From Winogradskyella jejuensis (GTDB taxonomy: Bacteria > Bacteroidota > Bacteroidia > Flavobacteriales > Flavobacteriaceae), in contig NZ_FQWS01000002.1 in the NCBI RefSeq assembly GCF_900129745.1, positions 1,163,798 through 1,227,797 on the forward strand: DNA of 64,000 nt, given 5' to 3'. Below are positions 16,440 to 26,370 of this stretch, one piece after another. The number at the start of each line of letters is the position of its first letter. Position 1 is the stretch's first letter. A program made the position numbers and the translations under genes. The notes below the pieces were generated by a model. It had not been told where the DNA came from. It saw nothing but the letters and a program-made list of their open reading frames with translations, and did no database searches.

Positions 16440-19400
16440 TCAGTAATGAGCCTTATATTTTCTATAAGCAAAAAAGGCTATGATGCTTATGATAACAACC
16501 GTTATAGCTATAAACTGAAAACTAATAATTTGGTCTCCACTTGCATATGCATGAAGCCCCGAAAGGTAAAAATTAACACCAAAATAGGTCATTAAAATAC
16601 TACCAAAAGTCAAGACCGAAAACAAATTATAAAGCCATTTGCTTCGTAAACCTGGAATTAAGCGCATGTGAATTACAAACGCATAGAGCATAATACTAAT
16701 TAAGGCCCAAGTTTCTTTTGGGTCCCAGCCCCAATAGCGTCCCCAACTTTCGTTTGCCCACATGCCGCCAAGGAAGTTTCCTATAGTGAGCATAACCAAA
16801 CCTACCGTTAGAGCCAATTCATTTATAATAGTAATTTCTTTAATATTGATTTTAATTCGCTCTTTGTTCTCGTTATTAGTCATTATCATTAAGAATAAAG
16901 CCACAAGACCTAAAATCATTCCTATAGCAAAAGGACCATAACTTGCAACAATTACTGACACATGTATCATTAACCAATACCCTTGCAATACAGGTTGAAG
17001 ATTTCCAATGGCTGGGTCCATCCAATTCCAATGGGCTACCATTAAAATTACAGACACTACAAAAGCAGACGCGGCTATCGTTAATCTACTTTTTCTACCA
17101 AACAATAATCCAAACAACATCGTTGCCCAAGAGACATAAATCATAGATTCATAAGCGTCACTCCAAGGTGCATGCCCCGATAAATACCAACGTGCTATTA
17201 ATCCTCCTATGTGCAGAACAAATAAAAATACAATGACACCAACTAAGATTTTAACTGCAACTTCTAGAGCCTTACTCCTATGCTTCAATATTTGCCAGAT
17301 TAGTAAAATAAAAAGCAAAGTACTTGCGTACATATACCAGCTAAATAATCTCTTAAAAATATCGTACTTATTATAAGCTATTTCTGTTTCTACTTTAGCG
17401 TCAGTAAGCATGACTTCGCTTCCGTACTTTTTCTGTGTGGATTTAAAATCCTCTAAAAGTCTGTCAGCATTTGTAAAATCATTTTTCTGCTTTGCAGCAT
17501 TCAACGTCATTAAATAATAACTAAATCCGTTTCTAATAAAATTACCGTAAAGCGAATCTGTTTCTTTTATTTCTTTATTAAAACGTCCTGATTTATATTC
17601 GTAAGATGAAATCCAAGTGTTATTTTCATCATTAGGAACAGGAAATATTTTGAGAGAACGTCCCTCAATAATACCAGACAGTAAGCTCAGACGCTCATAA
17701 GCCATCTTTATTTCTTTTTGCGTACCGTTTGGTATGGCAGCGCTAAAGGCTTCCTCTAGATAAGGGTCTAGTTTATTTGTTCCGTTTGGATTAATAAAAT
17801 CCAATAAACTCACATATTTTTCTGAAGTCCCAACACCTATAATACTTCTAACCGTATCTGCTTTTCTCGGTGTGAGATAAATTACTGGCATATTATACCA
17901 AAGCTGAGGACTCTCTTGTATTGATAAGAAAATCTGAGTTGCGCTAAAGTCTTCGTAAGTATCTTTTTTACTCAGCTTTCTTAAAACCTCAGACGCAAAG
18001 GTGTGCATAGGCATCATACGACCGCTAACATCTTGTATCACCATTTTTGCAAACTTATCTGCATGTTCTTGTGGTGTTATATTAGCTTTTAAAATAGAAT
18101 CAAGCAGCGCTTTCTGAGGTCGTTCAATAGCAGCTCCATGGTCGTGACCATCATCAGCTGAATGCTCTTGCGAAAAGCTAAACAGACCAAAGCTTAAAAA
18201 TAGAACTGTTAGGAGTTTAGCCTTTTTCTTTTTTAACTTTTCGAGTTGCTTTCGTAAATCATCAAAACGGGTATGCTTGGCAAACATAATAGCTAATAAA
18301 CCAAAATAAAGCAGTAAATACCCAGCATATGTAATGTAGGTTCCCCACATATCATGATTTACAGATAAGATAGTTCCTTTTTCATCTGGGTCGTAACCTG
18401 ATTGAAAAAAACGAAAACCTTTGTGGTCTAACACATGGTTCATGTAAATTCTGTAATCAAAATCTTCTTTATCTCCATCAAAAACGGTGACTTTACTTTC
18501 AAAAGATTTAGGGACATTCTGCGTACCTGGATATTTTTCGGCTATAAAATCGTTTAGTTTAATTGAAAATGGTAACTCAATAATTTTTGATCCATAAAAT
18601 AGTTCGATATCTAAACCACCAACATTTATGTTTTCAAAACCATTGTAAGACCCTTGTCCCCCTAATAAACCAATTTCTTTGGTTTCACCATTAGCAGTGA
18701 TATCTAAAACCACACCATCTTCATCGTTCTTAAGAATTTTAGATTTTTTTACAACGCCAAACTTTCCTTTAACCACAGGTTTAGGGAATACAATTTGCAT
18801 ATTTTCTATTACATAGCGAGAACGCAAGGCTAATGGTTGTAGACTGTCCTTAACCAATTTACCTTGAGTCATTGTTGCCATGGTTAAATATTCACCGTCG
18901 TAAGGCGACTGAATAAAAAGCCCTTCTTCTGTGTTAGTAATATTTATAGCACCTTCTTGATACTTATTAAGCGTAAAGAGGATGTTATGGATATTTTCAA
19001 TCTCACCATCTTTTAAGAAATGATTATGAGGTTTTCCATTACCAGCTTCAACAATTTTAAGATAGGCTTCTCCATTATCTTCAGGAATAATATCTTTTTC
19101 AGCACCAACTATAAAATCTTTTAGAGCTATGGTGACTTCAGTATCGCCATAATCGTAAGTTTTATTGAAATCGTTATTTAACCGTGGAGAGAAGTCAACT
19201 TCTTCTTCGACATTTCGTTGTTGGTTTTGCCCTTTCACTTTGTAATCTCCAACGATTCGCCCTTTGATATATGTTTTAAGCGAAAGCATTTGATTTGCCG
19301 TTTCTCCCTCACGAATAGGCATTGCACCTTCATAACCAATATATCGCGTTACTCCAGCTCCTACAATAATTAAAATCCATGAAAGATGTAAAATTAAAGT

Positions 19401-19643
19401 CGCCCATTTTTCTTTTCGCCATAATCGATATCTACCAATATTTCCAAAAAAGTTGATAAGAAAAAAGACCATAATTGCCTCGAACCACCAAGCATTATAG
19501 ATTAATTCTCTTGTGTAAGGTGTTGGTGAGGTTTCCATATTACGGTCTAAAATGGTACCAACTGCCATAGCAACAGCAAAAACAATAAATAAAATACCAG
19601 TAAGTCTTGTGGAAAATAGGAAATTAGCGATTTTCTTTTGCAT
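16440..19643 (-). CDS. ccsBA: Fused ResB-CcsA cytochrome c assembly protein (system II)
   Basis: A 1067-residue fusion. The N-terminal ResB part (about residues 1-450) has membrane helices and a large periplasmic domain. A hydrophilic link containing HSADDGHDHGAA follows. The C-terminal CcsA part (about 770-1067) has the haem-handling WWD motif WGRYWGWDPKETW and His residues in helices (HVSVIVASYG, YAFVIHMRLIP). It exports and ligates haem to apocytochromes c at the periplasmic face. The extra soluble segment between the halves (about 480-760) is long and typical of Bacteroidota fusions. It is a single gene with small membrane-protein genes downstream. Confidence 0.93.
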   Translation of the reverse strand: MQKKIANFLFSTRLTGILFIVFAVAMAVGTILDRNMETSPTPYTRELIYNAWWFEAIMVFFLINFFGNIGRYRLWRKEKWATLILHLSWILIIVGAGVTRYIGYEGAMPIREGETANQMLSLKTYIKGRIVGDYKVKGQNQQRNVEEEVDFSPRLNNDFNKTYDYGDTEVTIALKDFIVGAEKDIIPEDNGEAYLKIVEAGNGKPHNHFLKDGEIENIHNILFTLNKYQEGAINITNTEEGLFIQSPYDGEYLTMATMTQGKLVKDSLQPLALRSRYVIENMQIVFPKPVVKGKFGVVKKSKILKNDEDGVVLDITANGETKEIGLLGGQGSYNGFENINVGGLDIELFYGSKIIELPFSIKLNDFIAEKYPGTQNVPKSFESKVTVFDGDKEDFDYRIYMNHVLDHKGFRFFQSGYDPDEKGTILSVNHDMWGTYITYAGYLLLYFGLLAIMFAKHTRFDDLRKQLEKLKKKKAKLLTVLFLSFGLFSFSQEHSADDGHDHGAAIERPQKALLDSILKANITPQEHADKFAKMVIQDVSGRMMPMHTFASEVLRKLSKKDTYEDFSATQIFLSIQESPQLWYNMPVIYLTPRKADTVRSIIGVGTSEKYVSLLDFINPNGTNKLDPYLEEAFSAAIPNGTQKEIKMAYERLSLLSGIIEGRSLKIFPVPNDENNTWISSYEYKSGRFNKEIKETDSLYGNFIRNGFSYYLMTLNAAKQKNDFTNADRLLEDFKSTQKKYGSEVMLTDAKVETEIAYNKYDIFKRLFSWYMYASTLLFILLIWQILKHRSKALEVAVKILVGVIVFLFVLHIGGLIARWYLSGHAPWSDAYESMIYVSWATMLFGLLFGRKSRLTIAASAFVVSVILMVAHWNWMDPAIGNLQPVLQGYWLMIHVSVIVASYGPFAIGMILGLVALFLMIMTNNENKERIKINIKEITIINELALTVGLVMLTIGNFLGGMWANESWGRYWGWDPKETWALISIMLYAFVIHMRLIPGLRSKWLYNLFSVLTFGSILMTYFGVNFYLSGLHAYASGDQIISFQFIAITVVIISIIAFFAYRKYKAHY

Positions 19644-19738
19644 AGCGAATGGCTTATTTTAAGCTCGTGCAAAGATAAGTCTTTTCACCGATTTTTCTAA
19701 GCTAACTTTATTGCTAAAAGTTGTTAAATTTCTTTCAA

Positions 19739-20173
19739 TTATTTTGAAGGCTTTAGTGTTTTCAAAATCTGATTTTGCTCTTCCATTAACTCTGTAAGAT
19801 GACTTAACAATTCTATATCCTTAGGTGTACTTACCGTAGTGTCTTTCGAGTCCTGAGCCTTGCGTTTTAATCGATTCATTGCCTTTACAACTACAAACAC
19901 TGTAAATCCGATAATTAAAAAATCTAAGAAAACCTCTGCAAGTTTGCCATAGGCAATGGAAACTTCATCTACTTTTGAAGTTGCTTCTCGCAGTATTAGC
20001 TTTTGATTTTCGAGATTTACATCATCAGATAGTAGCGATAATGGTGGTAATAATACCTGTTTTGCTAAAACATCGATAACCTTATTAAATGCAGCACCAA
20101 TGATGATACCTATGGCCATATCCATCATATTCCCTTTTACTGCAAACTCTTTAAATTCTTTTAATAATTTCAT
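19739..20173 (-). CDS. mscL: Large-conductance mechanosensitive channel MscL
   Basis: A 144-residue channel subunit. The first helix FKEFAVKGNMMDMAIGIIIG is the conserved MscL pore helix, followed by the periplasmic loop and the second helix FLDFLIIGFTVFVVVKAM, with a charged C-terminal bundle (LTELMEEQNQILKTLK). Five copies form an inner-membrane pore that opens on hypo-osmotic shock. A single gene, transcribed against the following operon. Confidence 0.93.
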   Translation of the reverse strand: MKLLKEFKEFAVKGNMMDMAIGIIIGAAFNKVIDVLAKQVLLPPLSLLSDDVNLENQKLILREATSKVDEVSIAYGKLAEVFLDFLIIGFTVFVVVKAMNRLKRKAQDSKDTTVSTPKDIELLSHLTELMEEQNQILKTLKPSK

Positions 20174-20390
20174 GTATCTGTTTTTATTGTTTGTTGAATG
20201 CTTTCACTTTGGCTCTACTTAGTTTAGGTATAAAACATCTTTGATAATTATTCTGTTTCAGGTACAAAAATTAGTCATGGATGTTTCATTTATTTTTAGA
20301 TTTAAGAAAGTGTAAAAATAAAATCTTTCGCGCTTTAATTTGAGCATCATCAAATTTTTGTCCTGCTACATTTCTTAGTATTTTAGCATT

Positions 20391-21179
20391 ATGATTTCAG
20401 TAATATTAATCGGAGCTGGTAACGTGGCTTCTCATCTATATAGAGCATTTTTAAATGCTGAATCTGTTGTTGTGAAACAATGGTACAATCGCTCTTTTGA
20501 GGCTATAAAATCCTATAAAAACGATACTGAAGTTATAAACGATTTGTCTCAACTCAAAGAAGCAGATGTATATATCATGGCAGTAAGTGATGATGCTGTT
20601 GCTAGCTTATCTAAAACACTTCCTTTTACAAATCGTTTTGTTGTCCATACTTCGGGAAGCGTAAGTCTGCATGACTTAGATAAAAAGAATACAAGAGGCG
20701 TGTTTTATCCGCTTCAGAGTTTTTCAAAAGAGGCTGAAATGGATTTTAGTAATGTTCCTATTTGTATAGAAACCGAAGAAAAAACTAAACTGCAAATGCT
20801 TAAAGATTTGGCTGAAGCTATTGATAGCAAGCCTTATAAAATATCGACCGAACAAAGACAAACGCTTCATCTTTCTGCTGTATTTGTAAATAACTTTAGT
20901 AATCAAATGTATCGTATTGCTCATGAGATTAGCGATGCAAAACATATTAATTTTGATATATTAAAACCTCTTATCTTAGAGACTGCAAACAAAGTTCAGG
21001 AAATGTCGCCTTACATGTCGCAAACCGGACCAGCAAAGCGTAACGATAAGAAAACATTAAAACGTCATATAAAACTTCTAGAAAATGAAGAGCATCGTGA
21101 TATTTACGAATTACTAACCCAGTCTATTCAAAAAACACACGGTATTAAATACAAATTCAACAGCAAAAAGAAAAACTAA
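20391..21179 (+). CDS. Rossmann-like / DUF2520 domain oxidoreductase-type protein
   Basis: A 262-residue protein. Residues 1-115 form a Rossmann domain with the GAGNVASHLYRAF dinucleotide loop; residues about 125-250 are the DUF2520 helical domain (QTLHLSAVFVNNFSNQM, LKPLILETANKV). The layout matches 6-phosphogluconate-dehydrogenase-fold oxidoreductases, but no substrate is known. It starts a five-gene operon: the KdsC-like phosphatase begins three bases after its stop. Confidence 0.87.
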   Translation: MISVILIGAGNVASHLYRAFLNAESVVVKQWYNRSFEAIKSYKNDTEVINDLSQLKEADVYIMAVSDDAVASLSKTLPFTNRFVVHTSGSVSLHDLDKKNTRGVFYPLQSFSKEAEMDFSNVPICIETEEKTKLQMLKDLAEAIDSKPYKISTEQRQTLHLSAVFVNNFSNQMYRIAHEISDAKHINFDILKPLILETANKVQEMSPYMSQTGPAKRNDKKTLKRHIKLLENEEHRDIYELLTQSIQKTHGIKYKFNSKKKN

Positions 21180-21182
21180 TAC

Positions 21183-21713
21183 ATGGACGATAAAAGCTAC
21201 AAAGAATATCTCAACGATATTACCACATTTATTTTTGATGTTGATGGTGTTCTTACTGATGGAACAGTAACTGTAACTACAGAAGGCGAAATGCTAAGAA
21301 CAATGAGTATTAAAGATGGTTTTGCTCTAAAAACTGCTGTAGACATGGGGTACAATGTTTGTATCATCTCTGGTGGTTCTAACGAAGGTGTTAGAAAAAG
21401 ACTTAATGGATTAGGTATTAAAGACATCTATCTAGGTGCACATAATAAAATTGAGCAGCTTGAAGATTATTTTAATAAAAAAGGAATTGCAGATTCTCAA
21501 GCCCTATACATGGGTGACGACATACCAGATTATCCTGTTATGAAATTGGTGGCTTTACCCTGTTGTCCACAAGATGCTGTACCAGAGATAAAAGCAGTTT
21601 CCAAATACATTTCGCATAAAAATGGCGGACAAGGCGCTGCAAGAGATGTTATTGAGCAAGTTCTTAAAGTTCAAGGAAAATGGTATGGTAATTTTAATGC
21701 TAAATACGACTAA
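21183..21713 (+). CDS. KdsC-like HAD phosphatase
   Basis: A 176-residue HAD superfamily phosphatase. Motif I is FDVDGVLTDG, motif II is IISGGSNEGV and motif IV is GDDIPDYPVM, all typical of 3-deoxy-manno-octulosonate-8-phosphate phosphatase (KdsC), which has no cap domain. In the cytoplasm it would dephosphorylate KDO-8-P for lipopolysaccharide synthesis. It lies between the DUF2520 gene and a UbiA gene, not with kdsA or kdsB, so a different sugar-acid phosphate cannot be excluded. Confidence 0.87.
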   Translation: MDDKSYKEYLNDITTFIFDVDGVLTDGTVTVTTEGEMLRTMSIKDGFALKTAVDMGYNVCIISGGSNEGVRKRLNGLGIKDIYLGAHNKIEQLEDYFNKKGIADSQALYMGDDIPDYPVMKLVALPCCPQDAVPEIKAVSKYISHKNGGQGAARDVIEQVLKVQGKWYGNFNAKYD

Positions 21714-21716
21714 ATA

Positions 21717-22028
21717 TTGCCAAGAGGAAGAAGACATAGCACAGGATTTGGATATATAGGTTTTGGTAATAGTCAAGCGACTTTTAATCAAAGTTCTAAG
21801 AAACCTTTTTCTTCATACAAGGAAAAACTTGACCTAGAGGCACATTTGCATTACAAAATGCATTTCCTACATAAAAACTTAACCAAAGCTGATAAGCAAA
21901 AAATTAAAGAAAAAATTAGAAAACAAGAGCGTATTGCAAATCAGCGTACCGTTATTGTCACAGTAATTTTATTTAGCGGACTCGCCTATTCTGTATTTCA
22001 CCTTGTTCAACAAATAATGTCACGCTAA
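21717..22028 (+). CDS. Small single-helix membrane protein, TTG start
   Basis: A 103-residue protein starting at TTG, four bases after the stop of the KdsC-like gene; no upstream ATG is available. It has a basic, glycine- and serine-rich N-terminus (RGRRHSTGFGYIGFG), a charged helical middle (KADKQKIKEKIRKQERI) and one membrane helix (about residues 78-97). Function unknown. The gene order and tight spacing support a real gene in the operon rather than a chance frame. Confidence 0.65.
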   Translation: MPRGRRHSTGFGYIGFGNSQATFNQSSKKPFSSYKEKLDLEAHLHYKMHFLHKNLTKADKQKIKEKIRKQERIANQRTVIVTVILFSGLAYSVFHLVQQIMSR

Positions 22029-22035
22029 TAGTTTT

Positions 22036-22965
22036 ATGACGTACATCCTTAAACTTATTCGTTGGAAGAATTTATTATTAATCATTTTAGCTCAAGCACT
22101 AATTAAATATGCCTTATTAGAGCCTCTAAAAATTAGCTATGGTTTTGACACAGCACTAACAAATTTAGGTTTTATTCTTCTAGTTTTTTCAACAGTTTGT
22201 ATCGCTGCTGCTGGATATATTATCAATGATATTGAAGATGTAGAAGCAGATAAAATTAATAAACCGAATAAAGTAATTATTGGTAAGCATATTAGCGAAA
22301 CAAATGCCACTTACCTATTCATAGCGTTGAATGTAATCGGAATTATCGCTGGTTATTTTATATCCAACGCCGTTGAAAAATCGAATTTTGTTCTGCTTTT
22401 TATACTCACTTCTGGCTTACTTTACATCTATTCCACCTATCTAAAAAAAATTACGTTAATCGGAAACCTAGTAGTTGCTAGCTTGGTAAGTTTTAGCATT
22501 CTTTTGGTTGGTATTTGTGATTTAGTTCCTGCTATGAATGAAACAAATACAGTTTCGCAACTTTTTTTTTTAGACCTCATAAAAGATTATGCTGTTTTTG
22601 CATTTATGCTCAACTTATTTCGTGAGTTAGTTAAAGACATTGAGGATATTGATGGCGATTATAAAATTGATGTAAAAAGTATACCTATAATCCTAGGAAG
22701 ACATCGTGCGACAAAATTAGTGTTTGTTTTGTCTTTAATACCGTTATTGGTTATCATTTTCTACCTTTCAAACAATTTGTATCAACAGCCTATTGCTCTG
22801 GGCTATGTATTATTATTTATTGTAGCGCCAATGTTATATTGTAGTATAAAAATCTACAGTGCCGAGCATAAAAAAGAGTTTATACATATTAGTACAGTTC
22901 TAAAACTAGTGATGCTTATGGGTATTTTATCTTTACTATTATTTCAATTTATTTTGGTCAAATAA
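22036..22965 (+). CDS. UbiA family prenyltransferase (geranylgeranylglycerol-phosphate type)
   Basis: A 309-residue multi-pass membrane enzyme. The first aspartate-rich motif NDIEDVEADKINKPNK and the second DIEDIDGDYKIDVKSIP are the Mg-prenyl-diphosphate sites of UbiA enzymes. In flavobacteria this orthologue is usually called geranylgeranylglycerol-phosphate geranylgeranyltransferase; I cannot confirm the acceptor. It overlaps the maf gene by one base (TAATG). Confidence 0.85.
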   Translation: MTYILKLIRWKNLLLIILAQALIKYALLEPLKISYGFDTALTNLGFILLVFSTVCIAAAGYIINDIEDVEADKINKPNKVIIGKHISETNATYLFIALNVIGIIAGYFISNAVEKSNFVLLFILTSGLLYIYSTYLKKITLIGNLVVASLVSFSILLVGICDLVPAMNETNTVSQLFFLDLIKDYAVFAFMLNLFRELVKDIEDIDGDYKIDVKSIPIILGRHRATKLVFVLSLIPLLVIIFYLSNNLYQQPIALGYVLLFIVAPMLYCSIKIYSAEHKKEFIHISTVLKLVMLMGILSLLLFQFILVK

Positions 22966-23558
22966 TGCTTAAAGAACTTCTAAAACCATATCATCTTATT
23001 TTGGCTTCGGGCTCACCAAGACGTCATGCTTTTTTTAAATCTTTGGATTTAGATTTTGAAGTTATTTTAAAACCTGTTGAAGAAGTTTATCCAAAACATC
23101 TCAAGATTGAAGAAATCACAGATTACCTATCTAAACTTAAAGCAGAACCACTTCTTTCAGAATTAAAACCAAAGGACATACTAGTTACAAGCGATACTAT
23201 TGTTTGGCATAATAAAAAAGCATTAGGAAAACCCAAAGATGAACAGGAAGCATATAACATGTTGGAGTCTATGAGCGGCGATACGCACAGTGTTATTTCG
23301 TCTGTTTGTTTTACCACTACTAAGCAACAAATTTTAGTAAATACAACTACAGAAGTTACCTTTAAAAATTTAACTGACCAAGAGATTTGGTATTACATCA
23401 ACAACTTCAAACCCTTTGATAAAGCTGGTGCTTATGGCATACAAGAATGGATTGGAGCCATTGGGATTTCAGAAATAAAAGGCTCTTATAATAACGTAGT
23501 TGGCTTACCTACCCATTTGCTTTATGAAACGTTAATTAACATTTCAAAAGGCGAATAA
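22965..23558 (+). CDS. maf: Maf-like nucleotide pyrophosphatase
   Basis: A 197-residue Maf/HAM1-fold enzyme. ASGSPRRHAFF is the phosphate-binding signature, TSDTIVWHNKKALGKPKD carries the catalytic Asp and KPFDKAGAYGIQEW the C-terminal motif. It hydrolyses non-canonical or excess nucleoside triphosphates (dTTP/UTP in related proteins) to monophosphates in the cytoplasm. Its ATG overlaps the stop of the prenyltransferase gene. Confidence 0.9.
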   Translation: MLKELLKPYHLILASGSPRRHAFFKSLDLDFEVILKPVEEVYPKHLKIEEITDYLSKLKAEPLLSELKPKDILVTSDTIVWHNKKALGKPKDEQEAYNMLESMSGDTHSVISSVCFTTTKQQILVNTTTEVTFKNLTDQEIWYYINNFKPFDKAGAYGIQEWIGAIGISEIKGSYNNVVGLPTHLLYETLINISKGE

Positions 23559-23586
23559 GTTTGTATCTTTAAAACAAAAAATTGAA

Positions 23587-24537
23587 ATGAATAATTCCGT
23601 AAAAAGCATAGCTGTTTTTGTCTGTTTTATATGTGCTTTTGTTATTGCAATTTCTTGTAAAGATGAAAGCTTAAAACAAAAATCAGAAAGTCCAGTTATT
23701 GCAAAAGCAGAAATAAAATCTGAGATATCAAAACCAGCTTTTCAGCCCTCAAAAAATTTTAATGAGTATTGGTATGCTGGCGAAGCTGAAATTTCGTCTT
23801 ATAGACTTGAGCAAGCCCGTTATGGCGAAATAAGAGACGGGAAAGCAGTCCTCGTATTTGTTACCGAAGATTTTTTACCAGAGGAGCAAGTAAAGGCAGA
23901 TAACTACAGTAAAGACAATATTCCTGTTTTAAAATTGAACGCTACTAAAAATTTTAATACAGGTATCTACCCGTATTCGATAATGCAGAGTACATTTTAT
24001 CCTGTTTCTAATAACAAACACGCAATAAAAGTATCAGCTTCAATTCAAGAATGGTGTGGCCATGTTTACGCACAGCTTAATAATAGAGAGGTTTTTGAAA
24101 TTAAGTCGCACTCCTACTTTCAATCCGAAGGCGACCAAAAGCTAAATATTAAGAAAGCAATAACAGAAAACGAACTTTGGACGCAACTACGTATTAATCC
24201 GCAATCGCTTCCTACTGGGAAAATAGATGTAATACCATCTTTAGAATATATACGACTAAAACATAGTGAATTTAAGTCTTATAAAGCCATCGCAAGTTTT
24301 GATAAAAACTATTACTCGTTATTTTATCCAGATTTAAACCGAACGTTGCGTATTGAATTTAATTCTGAATTTCCTTATGATATCTTAGGTTGGAAAGAAA
24401 GTTACAAAGATGGTTATGGACCTAATGCTAAGATGCTCACTACTAAGGCTACAAAAATCAAAACTATAAAATCAGCCTATTGGGGTAAAAACTCTAACGC
24501 AGACGAAAGCTTAAGAAATACACTTGGTCTAGAATAA
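23587..24537 (+). CDS. Lipoprotein of unknown function downstream of maf
   Basis: A 316-residue protein with a lipoprotein signal (lipobox AISC near residue 24). After a charged linker the body has the conserved SKNFNEYWYAGEAEISSYRL start and ends with GYGPNAKMLTTKATKIKTIK. In flavobacteria its relatives are often labelled septum formation inhibitor Maf by neighbourhood, but it has no Maf motif; that name should not be used here. It is 28 bases after maf and likely in the same operon. Confidence 0.75.
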   Translation: MNNSVKSIAVFVCFICAFVIAISCKDESLKQKSESPVIAKAEIKSEISKPAFQPSKNFNEYWYAGEAEISSYRLEQARYGEIRDGKAVLVFVTEDFLPEEQVKADNYSKDNIPVLKLNATKNFNTGIYPYSIMQSTFYPVSNNKHAIKVSASIQEWCGHVYAQLNNREVFEIKSHSYFQSEGDQKLNIKKAITENELWTQLRINPQSLPTGKIDVIPSLEYIRLKHSEFKSYKAIASFDKNYYSLFYPDLNRTLRIEFNSEFPYDILGWKESYKDGYGPNAKMLTTKATKIKTIKSAYWGKNSNADESLRNTLGLE

Positions 24538-24585
24538 TCAAAAGAAAAACTACCCTATATTTGTTAATGACTAACAAATAATAGA

Positions 24586-25119
24586 ATGAATAACTTTTTC
24601 GCAACTTATAAAACTGAACTTATATATTCAGCAATTCTAATCATTGTGCTTATTATCATAAGGGCTATGATAGTTGTTGCCGTAAAAAAAATCGGAAAAT
24701 CTAGTGGAACAAGTGAAGCCAGAGCCAACCTCATTGGTCGCTATGCCACAGTAACCATATTTCTCCTTGGTGTTTTAGTAGAGGCCTTTATACTTGGAGC
24801 AGATTTTGGAGATATTTCCTTACTATTTTCCTCAATATTTGCAGTAATAGGTATCGCGCTTTTTGCTATTTGGTCTATTCTAAGTAATGTCACTTCTGGT
24901 GTGATTATGTTTTTTTCTTTTCCTTATAAAGTAGGAGACAAAATCAAAATACATGATAAAGATTTTCCTGTTGTAGCTATCATAGAAGATATTAGAGCTT
25001 TTCAGCTTATTCTTAGAGAAGATAGTGGTGACTTAGTCACTTACCCAAACAATCTCATTTTACAAAAACCAGTAACGCTTATACAAAAAGATGCGCTAGA
25101 TGATAGTAGTATTTTGTAA
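24586..25119 (+). CDS. Small MscS-type mechanosensitive channel protein
   Basis: A 177-residue protein with three membrane helices and a short MscS beta-domain (SFPYKVGDKIKIHDKDFPVV, then VTYPNNLILQKPV). The pore helix is SSIFAVIGIALFAIWSILSN. It is much shorter than E. coli MscS (286 residues) and lacks the large C-terminal alpha/beta vestibule. It should gate ions or solutes at the inner membrane. A TATATTTG box at 24556-24563 precedes it, without a well-placed TTG. Confidence 0.83.
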   Translation: MNNFFATYKTELIYSAILIIVLIIIRAMIVVAVKKIGKSSGTSEARANLIGRYATVTIFLLGVLVEAFILGADFGDISLLFSSIFAVIGIALFAIWSILSNVTSGVIMFFSFPYKVGDKIKIHDKDFPVVAIIEDIRAFQLILREDSGDLVTYPNNLILQKPVTLIQKDALDDSSIL

Positions 25120-25131
25120 ATTAACCCTATT

Positions 25132-26199
25132 ATGACTAAAAAGCGTACCGAAAATTACAAAAAACACGTCGGGCAAGTACCTGGCTCTGTTATATATACA
25201 GGGAAAAAAACCAATAAAAAACTTCATATACATTCTTTTGACTATACCAAAGAAAATATTGAAGAAACCGTACTACTAAACATAGAAGACGCAGCTTCTT
25301 ACAAAGAAACGCCTTCTGTTACTTGGATAAATATTAATGGCCTTAATTATACCGAAGAAATATCAAATATCGGTAATCAATACAACCTCCACCCTTTAGT
25401 CCTAGAAGATATAACACACACAGGGCAACGCCCAAAGATTGATGAATACGATGATTACATGTTCGTGGTCTTAAAAATGTTGTATTATGATGATTCCGAA
25501 AATATTGTAGTAGAGCAAGTAAGTTTTGTCTTAGGAGAAAATTACGTACTTACATTTCAAGAAGCCGAAGGCGATGTTTTTGATACCATAAGGGATAGAC
25601 TCCGCCAAAACAAAGGAAGAATACGTGGGTTAAAATCAGATTATCTCATGTATACGCTTATTGATGCTGTTGTCGACAATTATTTTAGCGTCATTGAAAC
25701 CTTAGGCAATAAAATTGAAGACTTAGAAACAGAACTATTTGCTGGCACACAAAGAGAGGGCATCAATATAGAAGTACAACAACTAAAGCGCGAAATCCTT
25801 AAAGTAAGACGTGCTATTTTTCCACTCCGAGAAATCATAAGTCGTATTGAAAAATCTGAAAATAGTCTTATAAACAAACGCACCCTTGCCTATTTTAGAG
25901 ATGTGTACGATCACTTAATTCAAGTTTCAGAAAACATAGATATCTATCGCGAAATGATTTGGAGTTTAATGGATATGTATATGACAACCATTAGCAACAA
26001 AATGAATGAAGTAATGAAAGTTCTAACCATTATTGCTACCATATTCATTCCTCTTACATTCATTGCAGGTATTTATGGGATGAATTTTGAATATATACCT
26101 GAGCTTGATTACAAGTACAGCTATTTTATTCTTTGGGTCGTTATGATTCTACTTTTTGTGGGAATGATTATTTATTTCAAAAGAAAAAAATGGTTGTAA
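25132..26199 (+). CDS. corA: CorA family Mg2+/Co2+ transporter
   Basis: A 355-residue protein: a cytosolic alpha/beta domain and long helices, then two C-terminal membrane helices with the selectivity motif YGMNF between them (about residue 325). FIPLTFIAGIYGMNFEYIPE is characteristic. It forms a pentamer for magnesium (or cobalt) uptake at the inner membrane. It begins 12 bases after the MscS-like gene, so the two channels are probably co-expressed. Confidence 0.93.
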   Translation: MTKKRTENYKKHVGQVPGSVIYTGKKTNKKLHIHSFDYTKENIEETVLLNIEDAASYKETPSVTWININGLNYTEEISNIGNQYNLHPLVLEDITHTGQRPKIDEYDDYMFVVLKMLYYDDSENIVVEQVSFVLGENYVLTFQEAEGDVFDTIRDRLRQNKGRIRGLKSDYLMYTLIDAVVDNYFSVIETLGNKIEDLETELFAGTQREGINIEVQQLKREILKVRRAIFPLREIISRIEKSENSLINKRTLAYFRDVYDHLIQVSENIDIYREMIWSLMDMYMTTISNKMNEVMKVLTIIATIFIPLTFIAGIYGMNFEYIPELDYKYSYFILWVVMILLFVGMIIYFKRKKWL

Positions 26200-26370
26200 C
26201 TCTGCAACCGTTAAATAAATCTAAAATCCAATAGACAGCCTAGTAACTTTTTTACCTTTGAGCAGCTAAGATTTGGGCTAACTCAACATAAGTTTTATTA
26301 AATAATCTTGAGATTTGTAGTTTAGTCCGTAAATTTAAATCTCGATTTTCGAGTAACTAACTCAAACACT

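Noticed and set aside
23587..24537. Second Maf protein
   Set aside because: The Maf signature ASGSPRR and catalytic Asp block are absent; it is a lipoprotein of unknown function.
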